The notes beneath the pieces are model-generated. The model ran no database searches, was not told the DNA's origin, and saw only the letters and a program-made list of their open reading frames with translations. A stretch of 64,000 bases of DNA from Prostheceraeus crozeri (Eukaryota > Platyhelminthes > Polycladida > Euryleptidae), in the NCBI GenBank assembly GCA_907163375.1, contig CAJQUW010005326.1, positions 124,001-188,000 on the forward strand. Direction: 5' to 3'. Positions 45,916 to 56,726 of this stretch are shown here, piece by piece; positions within the stretch are counted from its first letter, which is position 1, and every line of letters starts with the position of its first letter. Made by a program: the position numbers and the translations under genes.

Positions 45916-46060
45916 TTCTATGCATAATATAGATCAAGATAGATATCGATGTTAACACAATAGCAACGCCTGCAACAGCGCTAGCTAAATCCGACCGCAC
46001 ACAGCAAGCGCACACGATCGAAAGTAGTAAATTTATGATACAAGTACGCATAATTTACTG

Positions 46061-46877
46061 ACATGTAAGTAGTCTTGCAGATTCTACGTAGTCTATTACA
46101 GACACTTTTGTGATGAATGACATATCTTCAAACTATCAAATATTCATCATTTGAAATTTGAGAAATGACAATCAGCATTTCAATTTGCTCTGTACTACTA
46201 AAATGCCATTTCCTGTGATTTTATACATTAGATTTTGACTTGAGTTAAAACAACGTCAATTCATGCAATTAAGCTGCGGCTAAACGACAAATCCGCAAAA
46301 TTGCAAAAAACTCGAAAATTAACTGATAACTAAATTCAGCTAATTCTAGAATTAACTGTTTGTTTTTACTAGTTACTGATATTGCACCACGAAGTTGTCA
46401 TCTGGAAATAACACGAAAATTGTTCCTATTTTGCATATTAGCCTCCACAGTAAATAAATGACAAGTGAAATTGCATCCATATGTGCGACCATGGTGGTTG
46501 AATCATGAAATAGCGATGATGCATGTGTTTATTTATTGCATGATCTCTCATCAAAAGCAATATCATATGCGAAAGCTGTAGATGAAGTGACCAAACTCAC
46601 TACTCGTTCATTGAATATTTGTTCGCATCATTTCGTCTTAAGCAAAAGCGATTGTGTAAATGCTTTCAAAATTGACTGATATATTGCTTTGTTTTGTTTT
46701 TATTTAGAAAATTGCCTTGAAATAAAACATCTTGTCAATGTAACTTAAAATAGATGCAAAACATGATAAAATAGCAAAAGCAACTTTTTTAAATCAAAGT
46801 TGATAAAAGCATCAAGCATTCATCCCGTTTTTGTTGTCCAAAATTACATCAAAAATAATCTCTTTATAAATTATGTA
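46061..46877. other. no recognisable feature
   Basis: AT-rich spacer between the LINE and the mariner-like element; nothing supported is seen. Confidence 0.5.
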
Positions 46878-47269
46878 CAGGGTGGCCCAGATGTAGCTTA
46901 CTAGTTTTCAAGGCGTGTAGCTTCAAGTAGAAGAAACATATCATAATGTAGCATGAGTCATTTTAAAGGTGAAGATACCCCATTTGTTCTCAAAAATACA
47001 TCTTGACTTATCTTGAGTTATCTCTGTATGTTCTAAAACATCTTGCCATTTTCTATGAGCCATTTTCTATATTTAACATCAGTCTTGCTTGAAAGAACGA
47101 AAGATGTAACAATGCAACAAACGTAGGAAGCAACCATGATCCACTCAGATAGCTTTGTTGTGTTGTCCAACAACTATACAATCAATTAATCAGCAGTTAA
47201 ATTTCAATTGGTCATCGATCAATCATGACAAACTCAGTGTAAGATTGAAAGCGAGAGGCAGTGACAATT

Positions 47270-48815
47270 ATGAGTTCAATGATGCTCAATTCCTGTTCAA
47301 TGATGAATGAAAGATTCACACCACAGGAACGCTTCATGATCGCAGCATAGCATGAGGTGCTTCGTTCTGCAATAATCGTACAAAGACATCGCCGACAGTG
47401 GTTGTAAGGACGAGACCAGCTTCCATCTTAGTGGCGAGACCAACAGACACAATGATTGTCGCTAATGGAGCACTGGCAACTCAAATTTCAAAACAACAGA
47501 ATCCCATACATTCTTCGAAAGTGATTGTCTGGTGTGAAGTGAAGCGTGGAGTATTGTATCCCAAAGTAAGTATATAAGAGAAGTATGCAATCAAAGCATG
47601 ATTTGTGGGGACATCTATGATATTACTTTTTCGCCAGCTCATATAAGCAGTTTTATTTGATATCTCAATTGATAACAGAAGAGCATTGAAATATTAAATG
47701 GAAGGGACTGAATAACTGTGTCAAAACTATGAATCAGCGGAAAATTACATAGTTATCCGTAGACGTTTGGAAGACAAAAATACAGATGAAGATCCATTTC
47801 TATGGTTGGAATGTCAGAGTTGATTTGGCATAGAATTTAATGATTGTAAAGGTACTTAATAGACGACTGTAAACCATTCATTTATCTACACATTGATGTG
47901 GGCGTTATATGATTGTTTTCCTATATTGATGCATTTGGCAACGTTTGCCCACTGAACGAACATATGTAGGCTAATCTTTGTCTCGAATCTACAAATACTT
48001 CATCTTCTTGTTGATAGCCAGTTGGGCATACATTCATTGATCAGTTTTAGATTTCGATTCACTAAAATGATCACTAAAATATCGATTTATCACATAAATG
48101 ATTGACTGTTATTTTAGTGACCGGCTTGATGCAAATAAGGATAAATCATGAATGATGATCCTGCCTTAAGCTGCAGATACTTTGTATTACACTTTGATTG
48201 TATCCTTTCTTCTTTGAAATAAATATGACGGGAGAAAGAAACCATGCTGTCGACATGGTTGCTTCCTCAACTTCAAATGATCCAACCATTCAATGAAAAA
48301 AGGCTGTCCTTCATGCAAGATTGAGCTCATCCTTATTGACCACGTGCGATGCGCATAGAAATAGATTGTTTATCTGAAGTTGACTAGAATGGAGATTGAC
48401 TCAAGGTCGCGGCACATCCGAGGGAACTAAGTTGGGGCATGAAGAACCAATGAAAGGCCTAGAATTGTACATGTGACTGATTCTAGTCCAATGATACAAC
48501 CGTTGACAAGTGTATCTAAGCGAAAATGCGTGCGATTTTTGTGCCACTATTGTGCATTGCATGAAGCTTTACTTCCATTCTAGAGGTTTTATTGTCATCA
48601 ATTTCTATGGCGATGCGTAACTGGCTAGACATAAATTCGGTAAGCGTTAAATTGAGAGGGGTGGACATATTCCGTGGCCGTCGAGATCACCTGACCTTAC
48701 CCCCATGGATTAATGGTTTTGGGGCGATTTGAAGTGGCGAGTCTACGCCGGCAGTCGATTTCAGTCAACCGAGGATCTTGAAGAAAAGATTCGATCTTCT
48801 GCTGGGGAGAACTGA
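47270..48815 (+). pseudogene. mariner-like transposase relic
   Basis: Near 47420 the frame reads DETSFHLSGETNRHND, matching the block around the first catalytic aspartate with HFHLxGxVNxxN. Near 48675 it reads WPSRSPDLTPMD, then a stop, then WFWGDLKWRVYAGSRF, the well-known S-P-D-L-T-P-x-D ... W-G-x-L-K-x-x-V-Y signature around the last catalytic residue. It ends in a stop at 48813. The part between is interrupted by stops and by the MITE at 48354-48609. Confidence 0.82.
48354..48609. mobile_element. 256-bp MITE, copy 2 (8-bp TSD)
   Basis: It starts CATAGAAATAGATTG and ends ATCAATTTCTATG, flanked by the exact duplication GCGATGCG at 48346-48353 and 48610-48617. It is collinear over its whole length with copy 1 at 18514-18769. 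It interrupts the mariner-like transposase relic, so it inserted after that element did. Confidence 0.93.
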
Positions 48816-49126
48816 TCTGATGACATCAGAATATCAGATGTAGCAGCGACAGACTGTGTCATCGCTATGAAAATGACGGAGGTCATATTGACTGTCGGTT
48901 ACCATGAAGCATGTTGAATGATCGTTTTATTGCTAAATGGATTATTCTTTTTGTTTTGTTTTGTCTTATACATTTTGCTTTTTATGAAAATTGTAGAGAA
49001 GTTGATGTGATATCATATGAAACAAATCATATCAAATAAAATGGGGAATCTTCGGCTTTAAAATGACATCTCATATGATGTAATAGGTAAAACATAACAC
49101 GAACTAGATGCATTTGGGCCACCCTG

Positions 49127-49926
49127 TATAAAACGAAAAATACATGCGTTTTTTCGTACATGCGTCGTTGATTATATTGTCAAATGATTAAGGAAAATTT
49201 TGGAATATTGAAAATCATGAAATTGTGAAGATGTGAGAAAAAAATGAAGGAGCTATATTTCGGGGACCTAGACACACCTTTGTAATACGAATATGCATTT
49301 TCATTATGTACATATTGTATCATGTTATTATGCGTGCCATTAAATACAAGCATTATAATTGTGTCAAATCTCTATTAGAGCTGCTCATTGTTATATAAAT
49401 CTTGTTTTATAATAAGATGATAAATCTTCATATAGCAGCCAGGCTTGTTGAATTGTTATAACATGGTGCTTAAGGGAAATTATTTGTTATGAAATCAGGA
49501 AGAAATGTGAATCAAAATGAAAATTGTGATGCACTAACAGACAGTCATTGCTTTTCTGAAACGACGTTTAACGTATTACGTATTGTTTACCATCGCGAAA
49601 TATGCAGTCCAGCCAGATCCTCAGATTCATAAGCTGAGGGCCTGCTTCAACCCAAAGAGCAAACAGAACTCACAAGCTTATTAAATATTTCAATCTGCTG
49701 CATTGACATCTTTAATTAGGCTGCGACTTCTGTCTAAATCTTGTTATGGATTTGTACAACATGAAAGAATTCCAATAATCAATAGAGAAACGAATTGCTT
49801 GAATATTTTGTCAGAATCAAAGCGTATAATTTGCGTCATTCGTCAGATCTGTGCTACCCAACCCTCGAAAATCTCTTGAGATTCAACAACTGTTAATCCT
49901 TTATAGGTGGCTTTAAATCTCCACAT
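49127..49926. other. no recognisable feature
   Basis: AT-rich spacer; nothing supported is seen. Confidence 0.5.
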
Positions 49927-50240
49927 TTAAACAACAATACTCCCCTCCAATTTATACAACACCAGGTCCCTTTCTATTATCGCTCTCACGACGAGGAGAG
50001 GCAGTCCACAACTCAAGCTTATTTGAGTGTAATCAAAGCTTTGTTTAAGCGTGATAAGCGGATTTGGATTAGGAAGAGCTGACGGACTGTACGCGGCGAC
50101 ACCGGCGAGAGGGCGGAACCGCTTAATCGTCATGTTCAACGACATTGCGGGCACCTCTGAGAGACCGCAAGAGTCATCTAAGAGGATTTGAAGGCGAGAT
50201 CCGTACGCCTGGGGTGATGCTGGTAAAGGTTACAGGAATC
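49927..50240. other. GC-rich island of unknown nature
   Basis: Base composition rises clearly above the surroundings, with CG dinucleotides around 50090-50125 (GTACGCGGCGACACCGGCG). The minus strand is open for 76 codons (49927-50154) and the + strand is also partly open (ADGLYAATPARGRNRL), so neither frame is convincing. A TATAAATT on the minus strand lies near 49957-49964. It could be a conserved exon, a promoter or a structural RNA; I could not match it to tRNA, 5S, U-type snRNA or RNase P/MRP RNA. Confidence 0.35.
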
Positions 50241-52255
50241 TTGCATTGATTCGGCAACTTTGCAACGGCGTCGAAAGCGAGTGAAATCTAAATGAGAGTT
50301 GTAATGAATCTCGCCCAGTGAACCAATAAGGATTAGAATGTCTTCTCATCATCATCTTCTGTTTCATTGCTGAACAGTTGTGACTGTTAAAACAATAACT
50401 AATTTGAAAGAAAGGGGCATGTTTCTCCTTCTGTGACGCAATACGTTGAACCAGGACTGGTAGTGTTTTAACTAAACAATAAAAATATGTTTCAGCACGA
50501 GAGAAACATTCCATTTAAAAAGATGGTAGGATCCATCGATTTTTTCAAATATGGGCCTCCATGATGCAACTCTGCTCTGCACAATAGAATTTTTGTGCTT
50601 GTTTCTTTTTTTTCTTATTTTTGCACAACTTGTTTCTCCTTCATGAGCAATCTGTAGTGATGTTTGTCAGAGGAATTTTACATTGATTCTTAAACTATTG
50701 TATCAACTGGTTCAGATTCAAGAGTGGATGGGCCTGTCCATGGGATTGGCTCTTTCTCACATGGGTGTTAGATAATAGGCCTACCGGTATATTCTTCTCA
50801 TTGTCAATGTGAATTGAATGTTTCATCTCTTCTAAGTCAAATTCTAAAGTCAAAAGTGTTTGCTTCCAAAGAAAGCATTGGAAAACATGAACATGCACAA
50901 CTTCATAAAATACAGAAGCATTAATAAAAATCAGGGGTAAAAAATGGTAGAACATTAATAGAAAATGGGGATTGGCTACAGAATGACGCATTAGCGACTG
51001 TGTAGGTCTATATATAATACTGCATAGCTTATTAGAATCGCTCAATAGATTGCCTTTTTACTTGTGAATAATTGGCAACTGATCCAATCAATTAATTTAT
51101 TGAAGATGGTTCATCAATCAATCATTTTCAATCAATTAATTTTTTCCAGCCCTGATAGAAACTGCGCTTGACTCTACATTGTGCTAAATGCATTGACATT
51201 TTTGGCATTGTGATTGCACTGTGAATCTGTGAATATACTAAATGTGAATGCTCAGAAAATCGGGATACCGCTTCCTGAAAGTAACTAAAAATATAAATAT
51301 TCATGCTTTATATTTTACAGAGGATACAGAAATCCATTGCCGCCTAAGTTTCAAGAATGAAGTCTCATTTAAACACCTGTCCTGGTGCTCCAGTTCCTCA
51401 AACAAGCACTTTAGAAAATGAAGTCGACACTAGACACGTAGGCCTACGCTGAGAAATCGCACCATGCGTTAATGGATGTCTAAATAACTTGTTGTTTTAT
51501 GCGTATCTTTACATGTCATGCTAATGCCCAAAATTTGTTAAATAATGATACAAACATAGTGATAAACAAACAATACCTTTATTTAGGATTTAGAAGACAA
51601 GATGTTCTGAGAGACAACTGATAAAAGATAAATGATAAATGATATCTCGACCATGTCCCTTATGTGCTTCGAATATACATGTAAACAAGGTTCATTCATT
51701 TATTTATTTATTCTATCAATTCACGCAGGCATATATTTGTTACATGAATTGCAAAGTACGAGATTGATTCGTACATTGATTTATTAAAAAAACAAAAATA
51801 AGCGCACAATTGGAAGCCTTAATTAAGACTATTCGTCTTAGTGATGCTCATCAACAAAACTAACATAAGCGTATGGAATAGGTCACATTTTTCAATATCA
51901 GTTTATTGGAAATGCTGACTAAATAGTCATCTCTCTTTTTAAGTACACAGTACTGGTTTTTATCCGTTCCTTCGTCGAGTATACTTTCAAAACAACAGTG
52001 TCCATATTTGGGAAGCATTTCCAACGTTGAGAAACACCGATTCGCGTTACATAAATTCGCATGCGGGTTGACAGTGCTAGGCTCGTTGCTTTTACTATTA
52101 TCCTACTCAGCCATGTAAGTGAGATTGAGTTTTCATACCCGACCCATTCCAGTTATATCGCGATTCCTCAGACCAATGACAGATCCGGTTCGCTCATTTC
52201 GAGCCATTCAGGCCTGCAATGATTACCGTTTCGGTAAATAAGATGAACCAAAATC
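50241..52255. other. mostly empty; possible LINE 3' tail near 51700
   Basis: At 51690-51800 the minus strand reads TTCATGTAACAAATATATGCC then CTGCGTGAATTGATAGAAT and AATAAATAAATAAATG, a form common at LINE or SINE 3' ends. The rest, including the open frame at 50695-51045 (-), shows nothing I can support. Confidence 0.35.
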
Positions 52256-53990
52256 TTGAGCTCAACTGTGCATGTAACATCGGGTGTCCCTCAAGGCTCA
52301 GTGTTGGGTCCGTACCTTTCCGCGGCACATATGGGTTCCTTAAAATCGGTCTCAAAATATTCTCATATGGTAAAATGCGCCGATGATGTTATGGTTTTGA
52401 TTCCATCATACAAAGATGTAGATGTGAATATATTGTTAAAGAATGAGGTTGGTAACATGAACTTTTGGTACAGTGAGTACCATAGAGCAAATATATTAGG
52501 TAGAGTGGTAACTCCGCATTTATTAGATCCCCAATGTATATACAGTTTCAATTTTATTAAATGAACTCAAGGGAGATACAGGTGGTATTGTCACCAAATG
52601 TGAGATATGCAAATTTTTGCAGTTTTGCAGAAATTACAGCGGAATTGAGTGGTCATGATTGCAAATGCAGAAGGAATGATAGTATTTCACAGATTCTCAT
52701 GACAGCATTGGAGATTAAATGTTTTTTAAATTAGCAATTCGATGGGTTCCTATTGCTTTCATACTAGACCTCAAGAGTATTTTCTTAAGCGTTATCATAT
52801 CACAGGCAACCTGCCACTGGCACAGCAAAATCACATAATCAAAGACAATGACTTCATTAAACTTTGAAAGATGTAACTGGTTCCACATCACTATTCAGAA
52901 TGTAGAAATGAAACATGAATTTACTGAATCACAAAATCATACCGGTGAAAATTGAATTAGAAACTTGAAACTTCAGCCAAGAGAGCACGAATAATATCGC
53001 GACTTTTTCATGAAGACTTCCATTATAATACGGATCATGAAATTCACTTGATAATCAACTCAATTTCCGCTTATGTAGGATGCTTTTCAGGAAATATTCA
53101 TTCCTTTTGATATCCAAATTGTTTCATACTACTTATATAGGAGAGTCACCTCGGTAGTATATAAATTGGCAAATTTTGACTTTTTTCAAAAGTGCTCAAA
53201 TAATTTTTTGGACCACCGGAACGTAATCTCCGCAAAAAACTGAATCTTTTGATATAAAAATTTTCATTGCATACAGATACTTTTTTGTATACAGACACCT
53301 TCTGAATGCAAAAAAAACAAAATGTATGTTTGTCTCTTGTGCGAGAGTAACAGCATTACAATCTCCTGACATATCTTTATGTAGCACAATGCGGATTTTA
53401 AGTGTGATTTTTCAGGACAATCTCTCATGGAGTGAGCACGTTGGTCACATATGTAGACTTGCCGCGCGTCGTGGCAACATTCTGCGCCTCTTAAGAAGCC
53501 GAATAACCAAGGAAGATCTCATTGTGATCTATAATCTGTATATTCATAGCTTGCTTGAGTTCAATTCTCCCTTGCGTGTTGGCATCACGAAGAAAGATAA
53601 CGACAAACTAGTAAGAAAATTCTTTAACTCTCACACAGGATCATTTGTGGAAAAGCTTGCCGTTGTACTGCATTTTACTCCTTTGTCTATAGACGTGATA
53701 ACAGAGCTTTAAAATAATTTAAGAAACTGATGCAACCTTGCAGTCCTTTGCATTTTTTGTGTCCTGAGATTGTGAGAAGCTCTCTATACGTTTACCTGTC
53801 ATTAGAACAAACAGAAGAATATCATAATTTATTCCGTATTGTACACTTTTGTATAATAAGATCCTTAGCATTTGATGCTATATGAATTACTTTTCCATGT
53901 CGCTTGTGCTTATCGTCATTATTGTGATATTAAATGTGTTGCATGATTTTCATTTTCTTTGAAATAAAGACACATTACTATTAGTATTAT
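52256..53990 (+). mobile_element. CR1-like LINE 3' remnant, interrupted
   Basis: The left block (52256-52495) reads TSGVPQGSVLGPYL and then MVKCADDVMVLIPS, reverse transcriptase motifs B/C with the first tyrosine of YADD changed to cysteine. It stops after EVGNMNFWYSEYHRANI. The right block resumes at about 53298 with LLNAKKTKCMFVSCARV, then VIFQDNLSWSEHVGHICRLA and EDLIVIYNLYIHSLLEF. It ends with AATAAAGACAC and an ATT-rich tail near 53960-53990. About 800 bases between the blocks (52496-53297) look like a later insertion that I could not classify. Confidence 0.85.
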
Positions 53991-55285
53991 TATTAAATTC
54001 ATACATCCATGGCTGCTATTATGAAGAGGCCTATTATACTCAATTGGCAAAATTTATGAATTTCAGCTTGATTTTTGCCATAAACTATGGAAATCCCGCG
54101 AATGTACTTTCGGCTGCAGATAGCCAACCAATCGATGGGCATGGTGATCTTTGAAGCAAACTTCGGTCGACCATTTTCAAATTGTAAAAAACATCTTTTA
54201 GATATGAAACTTGAAGCGCACCCAATCAAAGCCATCGGTGCATTTTTCTAAATTTTCTATCAATTTTTTAGTGATATCTAGCATGTTGATGACATTTTTT
54301 GTAATTCCCTTTACAGGACAATAAGAATGATAAATTCCATGATTTAAGCTATGTTTCAAGGGATTGTACTCGGTTTGTTACGATAGCGGATTCCTGTGAT
54401 TGGTACAGAACCTAGCATTGGAATATATGCCAGCCACATCAATCTCAGTATCACGCAATTTGCAACAAAAATATTTCCTCGCTTTCAAACTGTAATTTGT
54501 TGAAAGAAGCTTCAAAAATGATATTGAGCTAATTGTTAATTACATACATCCTTCTCTTTACATTTTAAGGAATCTGAAGAGACCGCGAGCAGTCGCCTTG
54601 TGTTGAGAAGCAAGGATTTAAAGTTTTCAACTATTCATGTTGTCACATACATTATGCTACCTGATAAATCAACGATGTCACAACTTCTCTCGACTTAACG
54701 ATTTAAACGAACTCTGCATCAAAGTGATGCTCTACAAGCATTCGTTCTTTTAAAGCATTCGCGCTTTGAAAATTATCCTACTAGAATGTTTCCTTATTAA
54801 TCACAATTGCTATAGCGACGATTTCTATATTTTATGTGTTTTTTATATATTTTACATTTATATACTACCGTGCTAACTTGAAATTATAAGGTCATACACT
54901 GTCCCTGTTCAGCCCGTAGGTAATCCGACCCACTTTCAAAACTGGTTTGTGCTACATTTCGTCGAAATTAACCCTTTCAAGATTTGAAATGTGAGACAAG
55001 ATATATACATTCTTTAGGCTCATAATCAGAGGGAATTCCACCGAAAGGAGAAGACATTCGTGTTGGATATTACGCGGTAGAAGAACGAATCGATTGAAAT
55101 TAGCGGACAAGTCGCTTTATGTCTTAAATGAAGAGGGCCAAGAAGGTGAATGATTTTTGATTTGCTGCATATTGTATCACGTGAACCAATCGCCTAGCAT
55201 TCCGCAGTCATCTACAGTGGTGCCAAGGCGCTTCGCTCATCATTCTGTTCATTCTGTGATATTTTTTCTCTTCTTTCGTCATGAC
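53991..55285. other. no recognisable gene; upstream of secreted-protein exon
   Basis: AT-rich spacer. The part closest to 55286 presumably includes the promoter or 5' untranslated region of the following exon, but I see no clear TATA box or initiator. Confidence 0.45.
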
Positions 55286-55591
55286 ATGATGATTGAATAC
55301 TTTTCGCGACTTCTATCGCCCATCCTGCTGTTCGGACCAGCCCTTCTTCTGATTCTGACGGTTGAACGGAGCAGTGCTTGCTTTCGTAGTATTTACTTCA
55401 ATCGCCGCAGTGTTGAAAGGGAGTATATTTTCGTGAAGGACGAATACATTCCACGGATGAATGAATTTAGCTATCTTGCGAGTGGTCCTCTAAGTCGCTA
55501 CGAATATGTCAAAGATAGAAATCGACTTCCACGAGTGGCAGATTCGACTGGAATTCAATTTTTTGATGAAAATGCACATAGAATGACAGAG
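55286..55591 (+). CDS. first coding exon of an unrecognised secreted protein
   Basis: The frame has two adjacent methionines (55286, 55289) followed by IEYFSRLLSPILLFGPALLL and ILTVERSSAC. That is a textbook signal peptide with a likely cleavage site after SSA. The mature part begins CFRSIYFNRRSVEREYIFVK, includes RYEYVKDRNRLPRVADSTG and reaches ENAHRMTE, where the donor GTAAGG (55592) ends the exon in phase 0. I do not recognise the family. Cysteine is almost absent in this exon, and basic pairs such as RR could be processing sites. The open frame continues upstream of the methionines, so the start could be earlier (55157), but the signal peptide favours 55286 or 55289. Later exons were not found in the window. 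Confidence 0.6.
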
Positions 55592-56452
55592 GTAAGGATA
55601 AATGGTTCTTCTTTTTAGCATGACAGTTTAAAAATCTGAAATCAATGATAGTTGATTTAATGAAATTAATGACGATGCGAGATTATGGAAAATGACGAGG
55701 TCGAGGTCAGATGTTCAGGAAACTGAGCCACCGACCTCAAAATTTCATATAACAGTACTTCTTCTAATAACCGCCCATCCCTGCAGTTTCTGTAAGTCAT
55801 TCATTGTCTAATGTTATCAGTTGCGATAACTTTCTAAGCCACTTGATTTCATCACTCATTGAATCATCATCACACACTATCTAGCAGCAGAGAACTTAGA
55901 TCTCTTTTTGGAATGTCTCACTTGATCTTTCTGAAAAATGGAACTTTTCGATTTTGAAAAATATCGAAAATTTTGAAAAAAATTGAAAAGCTCGATGTTT
56001 AAATTATAATTATTTGATCTGCATGTGTGCATGCACAACAATAGATAATTGATGAAGTAAAAGACATCATACGGCAATCTTATTTTAATAGCGGGTTTTG
56101 CATTTGCATAAATCTAACGAGTAATGCATGTGCACATGCAATATGGTACTTATTGTGTCATTGTGTCATTTCATTGTGACACATGTACAACATTGTGTCA
56201 AGTCATTGCTCAAACACGTGTCAAAGGTCAAATGTTTCAATTTCTCTCATAATGGAATCAAATAAAAGCAAAACTACTAATTAATATAACCGAAGTACGT
56301 GTATATACCAATAAAAATATTTTGATCATGCGTTCCTGATATCTTGCATTTCAATGAATTGCATGTCATATATTCAACATCAGACGCACGGTAGATACAA
56401 GTTCAAGCAAATTTAGTTTTCTTGTCAAGGGTGGACGGCCAAGTGTGAACAA
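55592..56452. other. probable intron, no feature
   Basis: Follows a good donor site. GTGTCATTGTGTCA-type short repeats occur around 56150-56200; otherwise nothing is seen. Confidence 0.45.
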
Positions 56453-56726
56453 GTACAGAGATGGCTGAGAAACATTCAATGATAACTGCCGCCAGTGACA
56501 CCAACCAATCAGTGCCAAGGTAAAGACAATGAATAAAGGAACTCTTTATGTACACATAAAACAGGTCGCCTCGCAGCTATGTACAGTGCTTCCAATACAA
56601 TGCTGCGAGGCGACCTGTTTTATGTGTACATAAAGAGTTCCTTTATTCATTGTCTTTACCTTAGCACTGATTGGTTGGTGTCACTGGCGGCAGTTATCAT
56701 TGAATGTTTCTCAGCCATCTCTGTAC
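56453..56726. repeat. near-perfect palindrome, 125-bp arms
   Basis: Arms 56453-56577 and 56602-56726 are reverse complements with one mismatch seen (GTGCCAAGG versus the complement of CCTTAGCAC), separated by a 24-base loop. The arm starts GTACAGAGATGGCTGAG and its inner end is GGTCGCCTCGCAGC. A transcript would fold into a long hairpin. It may be a foldback MITE or a very recent inverted duplication. I see no obvious flanking target duplication. Confidence 0.95.

Larger units (their letters stand above)
43082..46060 (-). mobile_element. near-complete LINE (CR1/Jockey-like), minus strand
   Basis: Reading leftward from about 46060, a short frame of unknown role (46051-45818) precedes an endonuclease and a reverse transcriptase. 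The element ends just after its stop codon with AATAAAGATATT and an ATT microsatellite (complement at 43082-43100). That short 3' end with a simple-repeat tail is typical of CR1/L2-like LINEs. At least four frameshifts make it inactive, but all major domains can still be read. The 5' boundary is uncertain. Confidence 0.9.
46878..49126 (+). mobile_element. decayed mariner-like transposon
   Basis: The ends CAGGGTGGCCCA and TGGGCCACCCTG are exact complements and are flanked by TA on both sides, as for the IS630-Tc1-mariner superfamily. The length of 2249 bp includes a nested 256-bp MITE. Broken transposase frames lie on the + strand. No open frame longer than 60 codons survives, so the element is long dead although its termini are intact. 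Confidence 0.88.

Noticed and set aside
49927-50240. 5S rRNA, snRNA or RNase P/MRP RNA gene
   Set aside because: None of the conserved core words of those RNAs is found in the right order; it is left as an unexplained GC-rich island.
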